The notes under the pieces: model-generated
Database searches by the model: none
Seen by the model: only the letters and a program-made list of their open reading frames with translations
What the model was told of the DNA's origin: nothing
Source: Verrucomicrobiaceae bacterium
Lineage (GTDB): Bacteria; Verrucomicrobiota; Verrucomicrobiia; Verrucomicrobiales; Verrucomicrobiaceae
Length of the DNA stretch: 64,000 bases
NCBI GenBank assembly: GCA_019694165.1
Contig: JAIBCL010000005.1
Location: forward strand, 248,001 to 312,000
Reading direction: 5' to 3'
Translations under genes and position numbers: made by a program
In this document: positions 25,832 to 34,726 of the stretch, piece after piece
How the letters are laid out: every line of letters starts with the position of its first letter
How positions within the stretch are numbered: the first letter of the stretch is position 1

Positions 25832-28180
25832 TTACCTCGGTGGCAGCTTGGCGGAGTAGTGCACGGCGCGGTGGCGGTTGTCGTCGAAGGCGAAGTGGAG
25901 CCACTGACCGTCCTGGCTGACAAAACCGTCGGGGTAGTTCATGCGACCCTTCGGTCCATCAACGGACTCCTGCTGAAGCACGCGCTGATAGGGCCAGGTC
26001 TTCATGCCGTCGAAGCTGATCCACAGAGCCATCGGCGTGCGCTGCTTCGGGTTGGGATTGTGAAGGATGGCGACGCGGTCGCCGCCGAGGTTGTAGAGGG
26101 TGGTCTTGCTGCCGGGATTGGGGATCGACGTGAGGCTGGCGAACTCCGGCCAAGTGAGGCCACCGTCTTTGCTCTCGGCTTTCCACAGCCGGCCGCCGAG
26201 TCCGTCACCGCGGATGACCATCGTGATGCGGCCGTCGGGATGCTCGAAGAGATCGTTCTCGGCCCAGCCGAAGTAGCGATCATTCGGCGTGAGGCGAATG
26301 TTGCCGTGCTCGGTCCAGGACTTGCCTCCGTCGCTGCTGATGAGCACGCCGTTGCGCGGATTGGTGAAGTCGCGGTCGAGCGGCGCGCGATCCTGCTGGT
26401 CGTCGGGTCCGATGTAGTGCTGGAACGGAATCATGATGCGGCCGTCTTTGCAGACGATGTGCTTGCGGATGAACGTGCGCTCTTTCAAGCGGCCCGGCAC
26501 TTCACTCGGCTTGCTCCATGTCTTGAATGAATCGTCGCTGGTGAGGAACCACGAGCGCCAGTCATTGGCCCAGTGCTTCGAGTGCGTGCTGAAAAACAAC
26601 GTCGCGCGCGGGCCGGTGATCATGAGTTCGGTCGGCCCCTGGCCGATGGTTTTGCCTTCTCGCGGGAAACCGACGTCGAAGCGCTCCAGCGGTGTCCAAG
26701 TTTTTCCGTGATCCAAACTGCGCGTCACGCCGGTGTAGTTGAGCGGCGACGGCTCGGTGTCGCCGCCCGCGAGCATGAAGAGAATCCATGAGCCATCGGG
26801 CAGCTCGCGCAGCGTGGTGTCGCAGACCATTTTGTTCGGAGTCACACCATCATACGGGATGCTTTTGAAGTCTTGCTTCGCGTCCTCAATGCCCTGTGCG
26901 GTCCACTTGGGGTCAGGCGTGATCGCCTTCGGCAAATGCGGCGCGAGAGCTTTGTTGACGATGGTTTTCTTGGGAGTCCAAACTGCGGCTGCATTGGTGG
27001 CCTTTGGCTTGGCGGGGTCCAGGGGAACGGGTGGGGCCACAGGACGTGGAGCGAAATCCGCCTCGGTGAACTTCACATGCAGGATCTCGGCGTCCGTGTG
27101 GCGGTTCCAATCATAGAGGATGTGGATGTCGCCATTCGGAGCCTGGAAGCCATCGGGATACGAAACCTCGGCGCGGTCATCGATCAGCAATCCCCTGCCC
27201 CACGTCTTGCCATCGTCGGCGGAGAGAAACGCCGTCATGCTGCTCCGGCGTGGCAGGCGCACATCGGTCGGGCCGTTCTTCACGAGGATGAGTTTGCCGC
27301 TCGCGAGGCGGCGAATGAAGAATCGCGCGCTGACATTCTGAATCGCGCTCGGCTGCGGTGCGCTCCATGTCGCGCCTTTGTCCTTCGATGTGCTCTCGCT
27401 GATGCCGTCCTTCGTGCGCGCGAGCATCCACAGGCTGCCGTCCTGGCGCTCGACGATCATGTGCTCGTCGAAGTCCGTTCGTGGAAAGGCGACACCACCG
27501 CGCCGCGTCCACGTTTTCCCCTGATCGGTCGAAGCGAACACATTCGCCATGCGGATCACGTCGAGATCCTTGTGCGCGTCTTTGCTTGTGCCAGGACCAC
27601 CGATGCGGTCGCGCGTCCACAGCGCCACGGGGATGAGCCAGTCGCCGTTGCTGAGCACGGTCGGCTTGTTCAACGTGCAGCCATCGGCGAAACGCACCGG
27701 CTTCGACCACGTCGGTTCCGCGGCATCGGGATCATCACAGCGGATGAACCAGTCGCCACAGCGGCCATCGAAGTAACCGAGGCTCTGATCGAAGAAGCAC
27801 CAGAGGCGTCCGAGCGGATCGGTCCAGAGATTGCCGACGAGCGCACGGCGCTCATACCTCACACCGTTCAAGTCGCCATCCTGCGGATCGATCACCACGC
27901 GAGGCTTGCTCCAATGCGCGCCGTCATCATCGCTGGTCGCCAGCATGAAGAAGCCGTTCGCGTTGTCGCCATTGCCCACCCACGCGGCCCAGAGGCGGCC
28001 CTGCGGCGTGCGGTCGATGCCGATGATCATGTTGCCGGGGCGCTTCCCGGCATCGTACTCTGGACCGGGGCTGGTGTTGATGACGGGCGGCTCGAGCGCG
28101 AGATCGAGCAGAGCCTTGTCGGCCGAGGCGGCAAAGGCGCGGGCAACAAGAAGCGTGGCGAGGAGAAAGATGAGTCTCAT
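25832..28180 (-). CDS. Sialidase-like (BNR) protein with tandem propeller domains
   Basis: A 782-residue protein from 28180 (signal MRLIFLLATLLVARAFA). Many Asp-box motifs (S-x-D-x-G-x-T-W): STDQGKTW, SKDKGATW, SADDGKTW, SLDHGKTW, SSDGGKSW and SKDGGLTW. The two halves (about 30-410 and 440-782) each look like a six-bladed GH33-like propeller. PVC bacteria carry many such 'exo-alpha-sialidase' paralogues whose real substrates are unproven. It is 89 bp downstream of the FAD-oxidoreductase on the same strand, probably co-transcribed. Confidence 0.88.
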   Translation of the reverse strand: MRLIFLLATLLVARAFAASADKALLDLALEPPVINTSPGPEYDAGKRPGNMIIGIDRTPQGRLWAAWVGNGDNANGFFMLATSDDDGAHWSKPRVVIDPQDGDLNGVRYERRALVGNLWTDPLGRLWCFFDQSLGYFDGRCGDWFIRCDDPDAAEPTWSKPVRFADGCTLNKPTVLSNGDWLIPVALWTRDRIGGPGTSKDAHKDLDVIRMANVFASTDQGKTWTRRGGVAFPRTDFDEHMIVERQDGSLWMLARTKDGISESTSKDKGATWSAPQPSAIQNVSARFFIRRLASGKLILVKNGPTDVRLPRRSSMTAFLSADDGKTWGRGLLIDDRAEVSYPDGFQAPNGDIHILYDWNRHTDAEILHVKFTEADFAPRPVAPPVPLDPAKPKATNAAAVWTPKKTIVNKALAPHLPKAITPDPKWTAQGIEDAKQDFKSIPYDGVTPNKMVCDTTLRELPDGSWILFMLAGGDTEPSPLNYTGVTRSLDHGKTWTPLERFDVGFPREGKTIGQGPTELMITGPRATLFFSTHSKHWANDWRSWFLTSDDSFKTWSKPSEVPGRLKERTFIRKHIVCKDGRIMIPFQHYIGPDDQQDRAPLDRDFTNPRNGVLISSDGGKSWTEHGNIRLTPNDRYFGWAENDLFEHPDGRITMVIRGDGLGGRLWKAESKDGGLTWPEFASLTSIPNPGSKTTLYNLGGDRVAILHNPNPKQRTPMALWISFDGMKTWPYQRVLQQESVDGPKGRMNYPDGFVSQDGQWLHFAFDDNRHRAVHYSAKLPPR

Positions 28181-28269
28181 AGGATGCGGCGGGCAGACAA
28201 ACGCGCGAGGGTGAACGGCATTGCGCCGATGCGCAAGCCTTCGCGAGGTGTCGGAACGAGGCGTGCGCT

Positions 28270-30336
28270 TCAGTTCCCTGCCGCGAGCACCTGCAGCGCA
28301 TCGACGATGACAAAGCCATCCGTTTCTGTGTTGCGGATGGTGATGGCGACTTCGCCATCGGCATCGAGATCGACGCTGCCGACCGCGCGGAAGGCCTCGC
28401 CAGCGGGCATCGGCTTGGTTTGATCCACGGTGAGGGACATTGTCTTCCCGCCGCATTGGATCGTGAGCGGAACGCTCTTCGCGCGCGTCTCGTGCGCTGA
28501 GTAGGCCATGCGGACCTCGTAGCGGCCGGTTTTCGGCGCTTTGAAGCGAAATGTCGCCGAGCAGCTTCCATCACCGCGGCGGTCATCATGCAGATAGCCG
28601 GCTCCGATGTGCGGCCTGAAATTCGCCGAGGTGCTCCACGCGCCTGTCAGCGTGGCCTGCGCATCATCGAGCACGATGCCCGGCAGCGTCTTCGGATCGA
28701 TGCCCGCCTCGCCCTTCGGTTCCGGCGGCAGGTCCGGCAGCATGGGGAGATCGAGCACCTGCCGCTGCGCCAGCAGACGCTCGCGCAGCGCCACGTAGGG
28801 CAGCCGCTGCACCGGGAGGTTTTGCTTCGCGGCGAGCGCGGCTGCAATGCCCGCACTCTGGCCGAGCATCATCCACGTCGGCTCCACTCGGAGCGAGCAG
28901 TACGCCACATGCGTGGCCGAGAGCGCGACGGGGACCAGCAGGTTGTCGCACTCCGCCGGCTTCGGTGTGAGGCTGCGGTATGGGACGTGATACGGATAAC
29001 CATGCGCGCGGCCCTTCATGCGCACGGGGATGATGGTGCCTTCATTGATCACGCCGTCTTTGAGCGCAACACGCTGGCAGTCGTGCGAGTCGATGGGAAA
29101 GGAGGCCACGGCGACGGCATCCTTCTTGTCCGGCTGCTCCATGATGTCCTTCTGGGTCAGCACATGCTCACCCTTCATGCGCCGGCCCTCGCGCACGTAG
29201 AGCTGCGGCGGCCAGTGGTCTTCGCCGGGAAACTCATCGCGACAGAGGCCGAGTTCACCGAGTTGCGTGCGCAGGTTCCCGGGCACGGCGCCATCCGTCG
29301 TGAGGAAGTGATACAGCTCCAGCGTGTATTGCTTGTGGGCCTCCCAGATCTTCGCGCGCCCCGCTTCGTCGGCCTCGCACCACTCGTTGCCTCCGCCGAC
29401 GAGGCCCATGGAGAATTGTTTCCCGATGCCGTTGTTCGCGTCGAATTTTCCGCCCGGCAGCGGATACAGGTCCCACAGCAGGACGGGCCGCTTTTCCTGC
29501 GCGAAGTAGCGGCGCACGACCTCGAACCGCGCCGGATCGTAGTGCGCCGGCTCTGGAAGCGGCACGCGGTTCGCGGGGTCGCCCGTGAGGCAGAGGCGGA
29601 AGCTGTACACCATCACACGCCGGTCGCCATCTTCATCGGGGCCGGCATCGGCGGTGGTGATGAGCGGCAGCGGTTTCCCATCCGCGTCGAGGCCCGAGAT
29701 GTTCATCTTTGGCTTCGGATGCTGCTTTCCTGCGAGAGGCTCGCCAAACTCGCCCCGCCCCTCGCGACCGATGCTCCAGCTCACGCCCGCGGCCGCCATC
29801 AAGTCGCCCTCGTAGGTGGCGTCGATGAACACACGCGCGGCAAACTCGCCACCGCTGGTGACGATGCGCGTGACGCGTGCGCCGTTCTTCGTCACCGACT
29901 TGAGGACTTGCTTGGTCAGCACTTTCACGCCGGCTTCGTCGAGCATCTGCCGGGTGATCTTCGCCGCCACATGCGGTTCGTATGTCCAGGGCCTGTGGTC
30001 CTTTTCAGCGACCTTGTAAGGCAATGCGATGCCGCGCGACTGGTAGTCCCTCTCGATGCGTTCGTGCCACTCTTCGAAAAGTCCGCACACGGTGTTGCGG
30101 ATGGTCTGGTTTGAATCGCTGAAACACAAGCCACCCGTGTTCACGCCGCCGATGTGGCCCGTTGGCTCGATGAGCGAAACCGAGACGCCTTCCCGCGCAG
30201 CCGCGATCGCCGCGCAAAAGCCGCCGGGCGTGGCGCCGTACACCACGACATCGACGCCAGCGGCACCCGAGGCCGAACCACGGAGGATGGCGAACACGCA
30301 AAGAACGGCGAGGAGCGGCGGAGTAGTGTTTTTCAT
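28270..30336 (-). CDS. FAD-dependent oxidoreductase with golvesin/xanthan-lyase-type C-terminal domain
   Basis: A 688-residue protein from 30336 (signal MKNTTPPLLAVLCVFAILRGSASG). FAD_oxidored domain: VVVYGATPGGFCAAIAAARE near 29 is the nucleotide-binding turn, with HIGGVNTGGLCFSD and FIDATYEGDLMAAAG further on. From about 545 a beta domain (GAWSTSANFRPHIGAGYLHD, YEVRMAYSAHETRA) resembles the golvesin/xanthan-lyase C-terminal module, which may bind polysaccharide. Such proteins are common in PVC carbohydrate clusters; the oxidised substrate is unknown. It lies between SDR and sialidase-like genes on the same strand. Confidence 0.87.
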   Translation of the reverse strand: MKNTTPPLLAVLCVFAILRGSASGAAGVDVVVYGATPGGFCAAIAAAREGVSVSLIEPTGHIGGVNTGGLCFSDSNQTIRNTVCGLFEEWHERIERDYQSRGIALPYKVAEKDHRPWTYEPHVAAKITRQMLDEAGVKVLTKQVLKSVTKNGARVTRIVTSGGEFAARVFIDATYEGDLMAAAGVSWSIGREGRGEFGEPLAGKQHPKPKMNISGLDADGKPLPLITTADAGPDEDGDRRVMVYSFRLCLTGDPANRVPLPEPAHYDPARFEVVRRYFAQEKRPVLLWDLYPLPGGKFDANNGIGKQFSMGLVGGGNEWCEADEAGRAKIWEAHKQYTLELYHFLTTDGAVPGNLRTQLGELGLCRDEFPGEDHWPPQLYVREGRRMKGEHVLTQKDIMEQPDKKDAVAVASFPIDSHDCQRVALKDGVINEGTIIPVRMKGRAHGYPYHVPYRSLTPKPAECDNLLVPVALSATHVAYCSLRVEPTWMMLGQSAGIAAALAAKQNLPVQRLPYVALRERLLAQRQVLDLPMLPDLPPEPKGEAGIDPKTLPGIVLDDAQATLTGAWSTSANFRPHIGAGYLHDDRRGDGSCSATFRFKAPKTGRYEVRMAYSAHETRAKSVPLTIQCGGKTMSLTVDQTKPMPAGEAFRAVGSVDLDADGEVAITIRNTETDGFVIVDALQVLAAGN

Positions 30337-30506
30337 TGAGCGATGGCCCGCGGTGCTGCTGTGTGACGAGGCGGATGGTGAAGGCACCGCGCCGGCGAGC
30401 GGGTGCCACGGGGGGCGCATTGAGAGCGAACCTCCCTCAATTACGATTCAACGCCGAGCGCGGGCGGCCACATCCGACGAATCAGGCCATTCGTTCCCAG
30501 CAGCGC

Positions 30507-31289
30507 TCACCATGCCGTCCAGCCGCCATCGACGGGGAGATTGACGCCGTTTACGAATGAAGAGGCATCGCCGAGCAGGAAGGCGACGGCACCGGCGATT
30601 TCATCCGCCTGCCCGACGCGGCCAAGCGGCACTTTTTTCGACAGCCGCGCGATGAAGGCGGGATTGTCGCGCTGGAGCGCGGGGTTTGGGAAGGGTCCGG
30701 GCGACACCGAATTGCAGCGCACGTTTTGTGCGCCGAAGTGCACAGCCAGATAGCGCGCCATCTGCTGGATGCCCGCCTTGTTCACGCCGTACTCCAGCGG
30801 GTTGGTGTTCATCGGCGGCTCGTAGATGGCGGGATCGGGCGAGACGGTGCCGTACATGCTGGAGAACAGCGCGATGCTGCCGCCGTCATTTGCCGCCATG
30901 CACCTCCCGATCTCGCGCGCGAAGACGAAGGTGGAGGTGAGATTTCCGTGGTTCACGAGGTCGAATTCGGCGGCGCTCAGATCATCGAGCTTCTTCGCCG
31001 TGGATGCGTAGGTGAGCACGGCGACGCCGTGGGGCGTCCCGTAAGCCTCGATCTGGCGCGCGATCCAGGCGGGCGCGGCATCGGTGTCGGTGATGTCGAA
31101 GTCAGCCGCGCGCACGGCCGCGCCGGGCTGCACGGACTCGACAAACGCCGCCGCTTTGCCCGGAAGGTCTGCGCACAAAACTTCCGCGCCGAGCCTGGCG
31201 AGCAGGCGCACGACGGACTGCCCCAGATAGCCCGCACCACCGATGACCCACAGCCGGCGGCCTTGAAGATCGAAGGGATTCGCCTTCAT
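30507..31289 (-). CDS. Short-chain dehydrogenase/reductase
   Basis: A 260-residue classical SDR. NAD(P)-binding turn GGAGYLGQ near 18; catalytic Ser in FSSMYG near 142 and YGVNK near 166-170; C-terminal VNGVNLPVDGGWTAW is typical. The TGxxxGxG motif is modified to GGAGYLGQ. The start ATG (31287-31289) overlaps the TGA of the upstream M20 gene, so translation is coupled. Substrate unknown; a sugar or acylated amino sugar is plausible from the neighbours. Confidence 0.9.
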   Translation of the reverse strand: MKANPFDLQGRRLWVIGGAGYLGQSVVRLLARLGAEVLCADLPGKAAAFVESVQPGAAVRAADFDITDTDAAPAWIARQIEAYGTPHGVAVLTYASTAKKLDDLSAAEFDLVNHGNLTSTFVFAREIGRCMAANDGGSIALFSSMYGTVSPDPAIYEPPMNTNPLEYGVNKAGIQQMARYLAVHFGAQNVRCNSVSPGPFPNPALQRDNPAFIARLSKKVPLGRVGQADEIAGAVAFLLGDASSFVNGVNLPVDGGWTAW

Positions 31290-32452
31290 GCAGTGCGGGG
31301 TGTGCGGAGGCTCTGCAGGAAGCCGCGGAAAAAGGCGGCGCCGTTTTTCAAGTCTTCGATTCTGATGAACTCATTCTTCGTGTGCGCCTGCGCGATGGAT
31401 CCCGGTCCGATGGCAACGGCGGGCGTGCCATGGGCAGCGAGGAAGGCCGCATCACAAAACCACGGCGCGCCGGTGAGCGCGGCGCCGCAGGAGACCAGCC
31501 GGTGAACGAGAGGATGCTCGGGATCTGTGCCCAGCGGCTGTGCATCCGCGGCAATGGTGACGGCGGCGGCGGCATCGTGGCGGGCGATGAAGTCACGCAG
31601 CAGCACGAGCGCGCCGCCGTGCTTCTGCAGGCCGGGCGTGGTGCGGATGTCCACGCGCAGGGTGCAGGAGTCGGGCACGATGTTTGAGCGTGTGCCGCCG
31701 CGGATCATGCCGATGTTGATGGTGCTGCCGCCGAGCCATTCGTCCGTGCCCCCGGCTTCGACGAGCAGCTCGCGGAATTCACCGTCGAGCGCCGACACGA
31801 GCCGCGCCATTCTTACGATGGCATTCTCGCCGGCCTCGGGCGTGGCGCCGTGGGCGGCGATGCCGGTCGTGTGAATGTCCGCCCAGAGGCAACCCTTGTG
31901 CCTGAACACGGTTTTCAACTCAGTCGGCTCGGCGATGATGGCGAAGTCATACGGCCCATGATGCCGCGCGAAGTGCTGCGAGCCGAGCTGCGCCGATTCT
32001 TCCGACATGAATCCGGCGAAGTGCACCTCCACCGGCAGCCCGGGGATTTCGTCACGCATTTCGTGCAGGGCCCAGAGCATGGCGGCCATGGGACCCTTCG
32101 TATCCGATGCGCCGCGGCCCCACACGCGCCCATCGCGCACCTCGCCGCCGAAGGGATCGATCTCCATGCCGCCGACGCCGACCGTGTCCGTGTGGGGGCC
32201 GAAGACGATGCGCGGTTTCTTTTTGCCGTCAGCGGACGGTGCCGACGGAAACCGTCCGATCACATTCGGGCGGCCCGGGAGGACTTCGTCGAGGAACACC
32301 TCGGCGCCCGAGTGTTCGAGAAAGCTCCCGACGAACTCGGCGCAATTCTGTTCACCCGTCTGGCCGGTGCCCGGATCACCGTCGGGATTGACCGACGGGA
32401 TGCGGACGAGCGCCTGGGTCAGCTCGATGACGCTGGAGGGCGGCGGTGGCAT
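31286..32452 (-). CDS. M20 family metallopeptidase / ArgE-DapE-like deacylase
   Basis: A 388-residue protein from the ATG at 32452. Di-zinc site: GPHTDTV (His, Asp), GRGASDTKGPMAAM (bridging Asp), MSEESAQLG (catalytic Glu-Glu), AEPTEL, and the late His in IAQAHTKNEF. The lid domain is present (GIAAHGATPEAGENAI). The family hydrolyses amide bonds of N-acyl amino acids or dipeptides. It is first in the coupled pair with the SDR and 85 bp downstream of the secretin-like gene. Confidence 0.9.
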   Translation of the reverse strand: MPPPPSSVIELTQALVRIPSVNPDGDPGTGQTGEQNCAEFVGSFLEHSGAEVFLDEVLPGRPNVIGRFPSAPSADGKKKPRIVFGPHTDTVGVGGMEIDPFGGEVRDGRVWGRGASDTKGPMAAMLWALHEMRDEIPGLPVEVHFAGFMSEESAQLGSQHFARHHGPYDFAIIAEPTELKTVFRHKGCLWADIHTTGIAAHGATPEAGENAIVRMARLVSALDGEFRELLVEAGGTDEWLGGSTINIGMIRGGTRSNIVPDSCTLRVDIRTTPGLQKHGGALVLLRDFIARHDAAAAVTIAADAQPLGTDPEHPLVHRLVSCGAALTGAPWFCDAAFLAAHGTPAVAIGPGSIAQAHTKNEFIRIEDLKNGAAFFRGFLQSLRTPRTA

Positions 32453-32537
32453 GCGCTCAGTGAGGCACAGGGCACGCTGACCGTCCACTGCGAAGAATGA
32501 TCCGACTCTGGCCTGCGGCGCAACAGCACGCGGCGTT

Positions 32538-34607
32538 TCACCGCGCATCGGGCGCCACGCTCACGACATCCGCGCGGAGAAATGCAGCCTGCAAGACATC
32601 GCCGTCCAGCTCGGGTGTGCCGCTGGGTTTCCAGACGGAGATCATGCGCGTGGAGCCGCTGCGCGTGGTGATCGAACTCTTGAATTTTTGCCGGTGGAAT
32701 TCGGTGGCGGGCGCGGCGAGGCGGATGGTGTGCTCCGGCAGCGGTTCATCGATGACGCGCTGCACGGGCGGAGCGTAGTCGTAGTCGAGCGCGAGGTTGA
32801 GATCGAGCGTCCAGCCATCGGCACCGAGGGTGGGTTCCAGCTCAAAGCGAAGACCCGCCGGATGGGTGATGCTGGACACCATGTAGGGATGGCCGGCAGC
32901 GTTGTTCGTCACGCTCGCGGTTGCTACAGGCGCGCCTTTGGCGGCATCACCGTCGCCGGACTTTTTCGTCTCGTTCGTGGCCGTCGTTGGCGTGCTTCCG
33001 GCGAGGTCCGCGCGGCGGTATTCGAGCACGCTTTGCGTGGTGCATTGCTGGCCGGACTTGGTTTCGATCCACGCCGAGCGCACGATCTTCGCGGTGCCCT
33101 TCGCGGCAGCGTCTTCGATTTGCTGCCACGCCGCGGAGTGGTCGGGCTGGCTGAATGCCTCGCGGTCGAGCTTGCGGATCAGCGCGGCGTCCGCCTGGAC
33201 GATGTGGAGGGAGCAGGCGATGACCTTGGGCTTCAGGTCCAAGATCGACTGCACGAACTGCTCGACGAGATCGAGGTTGGCCGGCGTGTTGCGGACGACG
33301 AGTTCGCCAGTCGCCTGAAGATAATTGGCCGAAGCGCCGGGCGGGAACGGAATGCCTTGCTGGCGGAGCATTTCCTCGACTGTCACGCGCCTCACGAACC
33401 TGGGTTCGTTTGGGACGGCTGAGGATGCAAACGGATCAGCGGGAGAAGCGGAGCCGGCAGCCGCTCCACTGCCCATCGACAAGAAATCCGGCGGCACGCG
33501 AAATCTCCGCACGCTCATTCCCGGCGGCATGTTCGGATCGGCCACGGGCCGGACGGCCTTTGGCGTCGGCTCCACGGCCTCTCCGCGCGATTTGAGCATC
33601 CGTCCCACGCGGCCGTCATCCAGAGGCTGGATGGTGATGATGCCCGCGCGAAGAAATGCCACGCGCACGGCATCGGCGTGCTCGGGCACGGTGTCGCCAT
33701 CGAGAGCCCAGGCACCCAGCAGCTTGGTGCTGCCGCTGGTCAGCGTGAGCGATGTCCTCACGACAGCGAGGGGACGATCCACCCACCGCGCTTCGAGTTT
33801 CTCCGGTGACGCGGTCGTCAGCGGCTCCCAACGCGTTTTGCCTGACGCATGCCGGTGAGTGAGGGCGATGTTCAGGTCCACGGTCTTGCCGTCCACGCCG
33901 ATGGTGGGATCCAGTTCCACTTCCGTGCCGGTGCCATTTTCCTCCAGCACAGGCGCCACCCGGTTCTTGTCATCGAGTGAATACTCGACCGGATCGTCGG
34001 TCCGTGCGCTCTGCGCCGCCTTCGTAATCTGACCCGACTTCATCTCGCCGCGCATGCTGACCACGATCTTCGACTGCGGCAGGAGGCGGTCGTAAGCACC
34101 CGCGTGGTCGTCGATGCCGGTGGCTTGCTTCATCGCGGCGCGGGCGGAGGCGGACTTGGTTTCGAGGATGTCGAGCGACCACGAGAGGTTCATCGGCAGT
34201 GCGCCCTCCAACGATCCGGCCAGGGGCGCAACGATCTCATGCACGACGTTCATCGCGCGCAGGGCGAGCGTGCCGGTGGCCGGATCGTAGCAGGCGAGCG
34301 AGCCTTTCGGCAGGGTGACGCCGTGCTGCGCGAAGTATTCCTTCACCACGTCGTGGCTGCGTTTGATGAATGCCTCGATCTCGCCGTTGCCTGCATTCGG
34401 CCCCGGCAGCGCGGGCGCGCTGAGCTTGCCTTTATCCTTCGAGACAAAGCCCGACATGAGTTCCTCCGACGGCATGCGATACACGCGGGTGGAGAAGGCG
34501 TAGGCATCGTCGGCGGTCGCATCTTTGTCCTGGGCGCGGATGGCGCTGAATACGACCAACGGGGCAAGGATAAGTGCCCGGAACCAGGGGAGAAATTTGG
34601 TATTCAT
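32538..34607 (-). CDS. Secretin-like secreted protein with internal duplication
   Basis: A 689-residue protein from 34607 (signal MNTKFLPWFRALILAPLVVFSAIRA). Two halves align: GTEVELDPTIGVDGKTVDLNI near 231 matches GLRFELEPTLGADGWTLDLNL near 598, and SGSTKLLGAW matches SGSTRMISVW. The second half opens with VTVEEMLRQQGIPFPPGASA and GELVVRNTPANLDLVEQF, the ring-building N-domain type found in secretins and in many Verrucomicrobia proteins. No outer-membrane secretin barrel is visible. Role in secretion or envelope structure is inferred. Confidence 0.75.
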   Translation of the reverse strand: MNTKFLPWFRALILAPLVVFSAIRAQDKDATADDAYAFSTRVYRMPSEELMSGFVSKDKGKLSAPALPGPNAGNGEIEAFIKRSHDVVKEYFAQHGVTLPKGSLACYDPATGTLALRAMNVVHEIVAPLAGSLEGALPMNLSWSLDILETKSASARAAMKQATGIDDHAGAYDRLLPQSKIVVSMRGEMKSGQITKAAQSARTDDPVEYSLDDKNRVAPVLEENGTGTEVELDPTIGVDGKTVDLNIALTHRHASGKTRWEPLTTASPEKLEARWVDRPLAVVRTSLTLTSGSTKLLGAWALDGDTVPEHADAVRVAFLRAGIITIQPLDDGRVGRMLKSRGEAVEPTPKAVRPVADPNMPPGMSVRRFRVPPDFLSMGSGAAAGSASPADPFASSAVPNEPRFVRRVTVEEMLRQQGIPFPPGASANYLQATGELVVRNTPANLDLVEQFVQSILDLKPKVIACSLHIVQADAALIRKLDREAFSQPDHSAAWQQIEDAAAKGTAKIVRSAWIETKSGQQCTTQSVLEYRRADLAGSTPTTATNETKKSGDGDAAKGAPVATASVTNNAAGHPYMVSSITHPAGLRFELEPTLGADGWTLDLNLALDYDYAPPVQRVIDEPLPEHTIRLAAPATEFHRQKFKSSITTRSGSTRMISVWKPSGTPELDGDVLQAAFLRADVVSVAPDAR

Positions 34608-34657
34608 GCTGCTGGTTGTAGCAGGCCGGGGTCTGCGAGCACAAGCCAAATCCGCAG

Positions 34658-34706
34658 CACGACCGGCGTCAAGTCGGTCGTAACGGTGACGACCGTGCCG
34701 GTCGTG
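34658..34706. repeat. Palindromic element / possible terminator
   Basis: Outer inverted repeat CACGACCGGC (34658-34667) / GCCGGTCGTG (34697-34706) encloses two smaller hairpins based on CGACCG/CGGTCG. It lies 21 bp beyond the stop of the leftward flavoprotein gene (34727), a terminator position, but has no T tract and has the two-hairpin layout of the other elements here. Confidence 0.65.
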
Positions 34707-34726
34707 TTACGGGCGGTTTGCGGAGA

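Noticed and set aside
17955-28180. Complete sialic acid pathway from NanM-like and sialidase-like genes
   Set aside because: No nanA, nanK, nanE or transporter; the two genes are 6 kb apart on opposite strands.
26873-28423. Plus-strand open frame (516 codons)
   Set aside because: Antisense of the sialidase-like gene; no recognisable domain.
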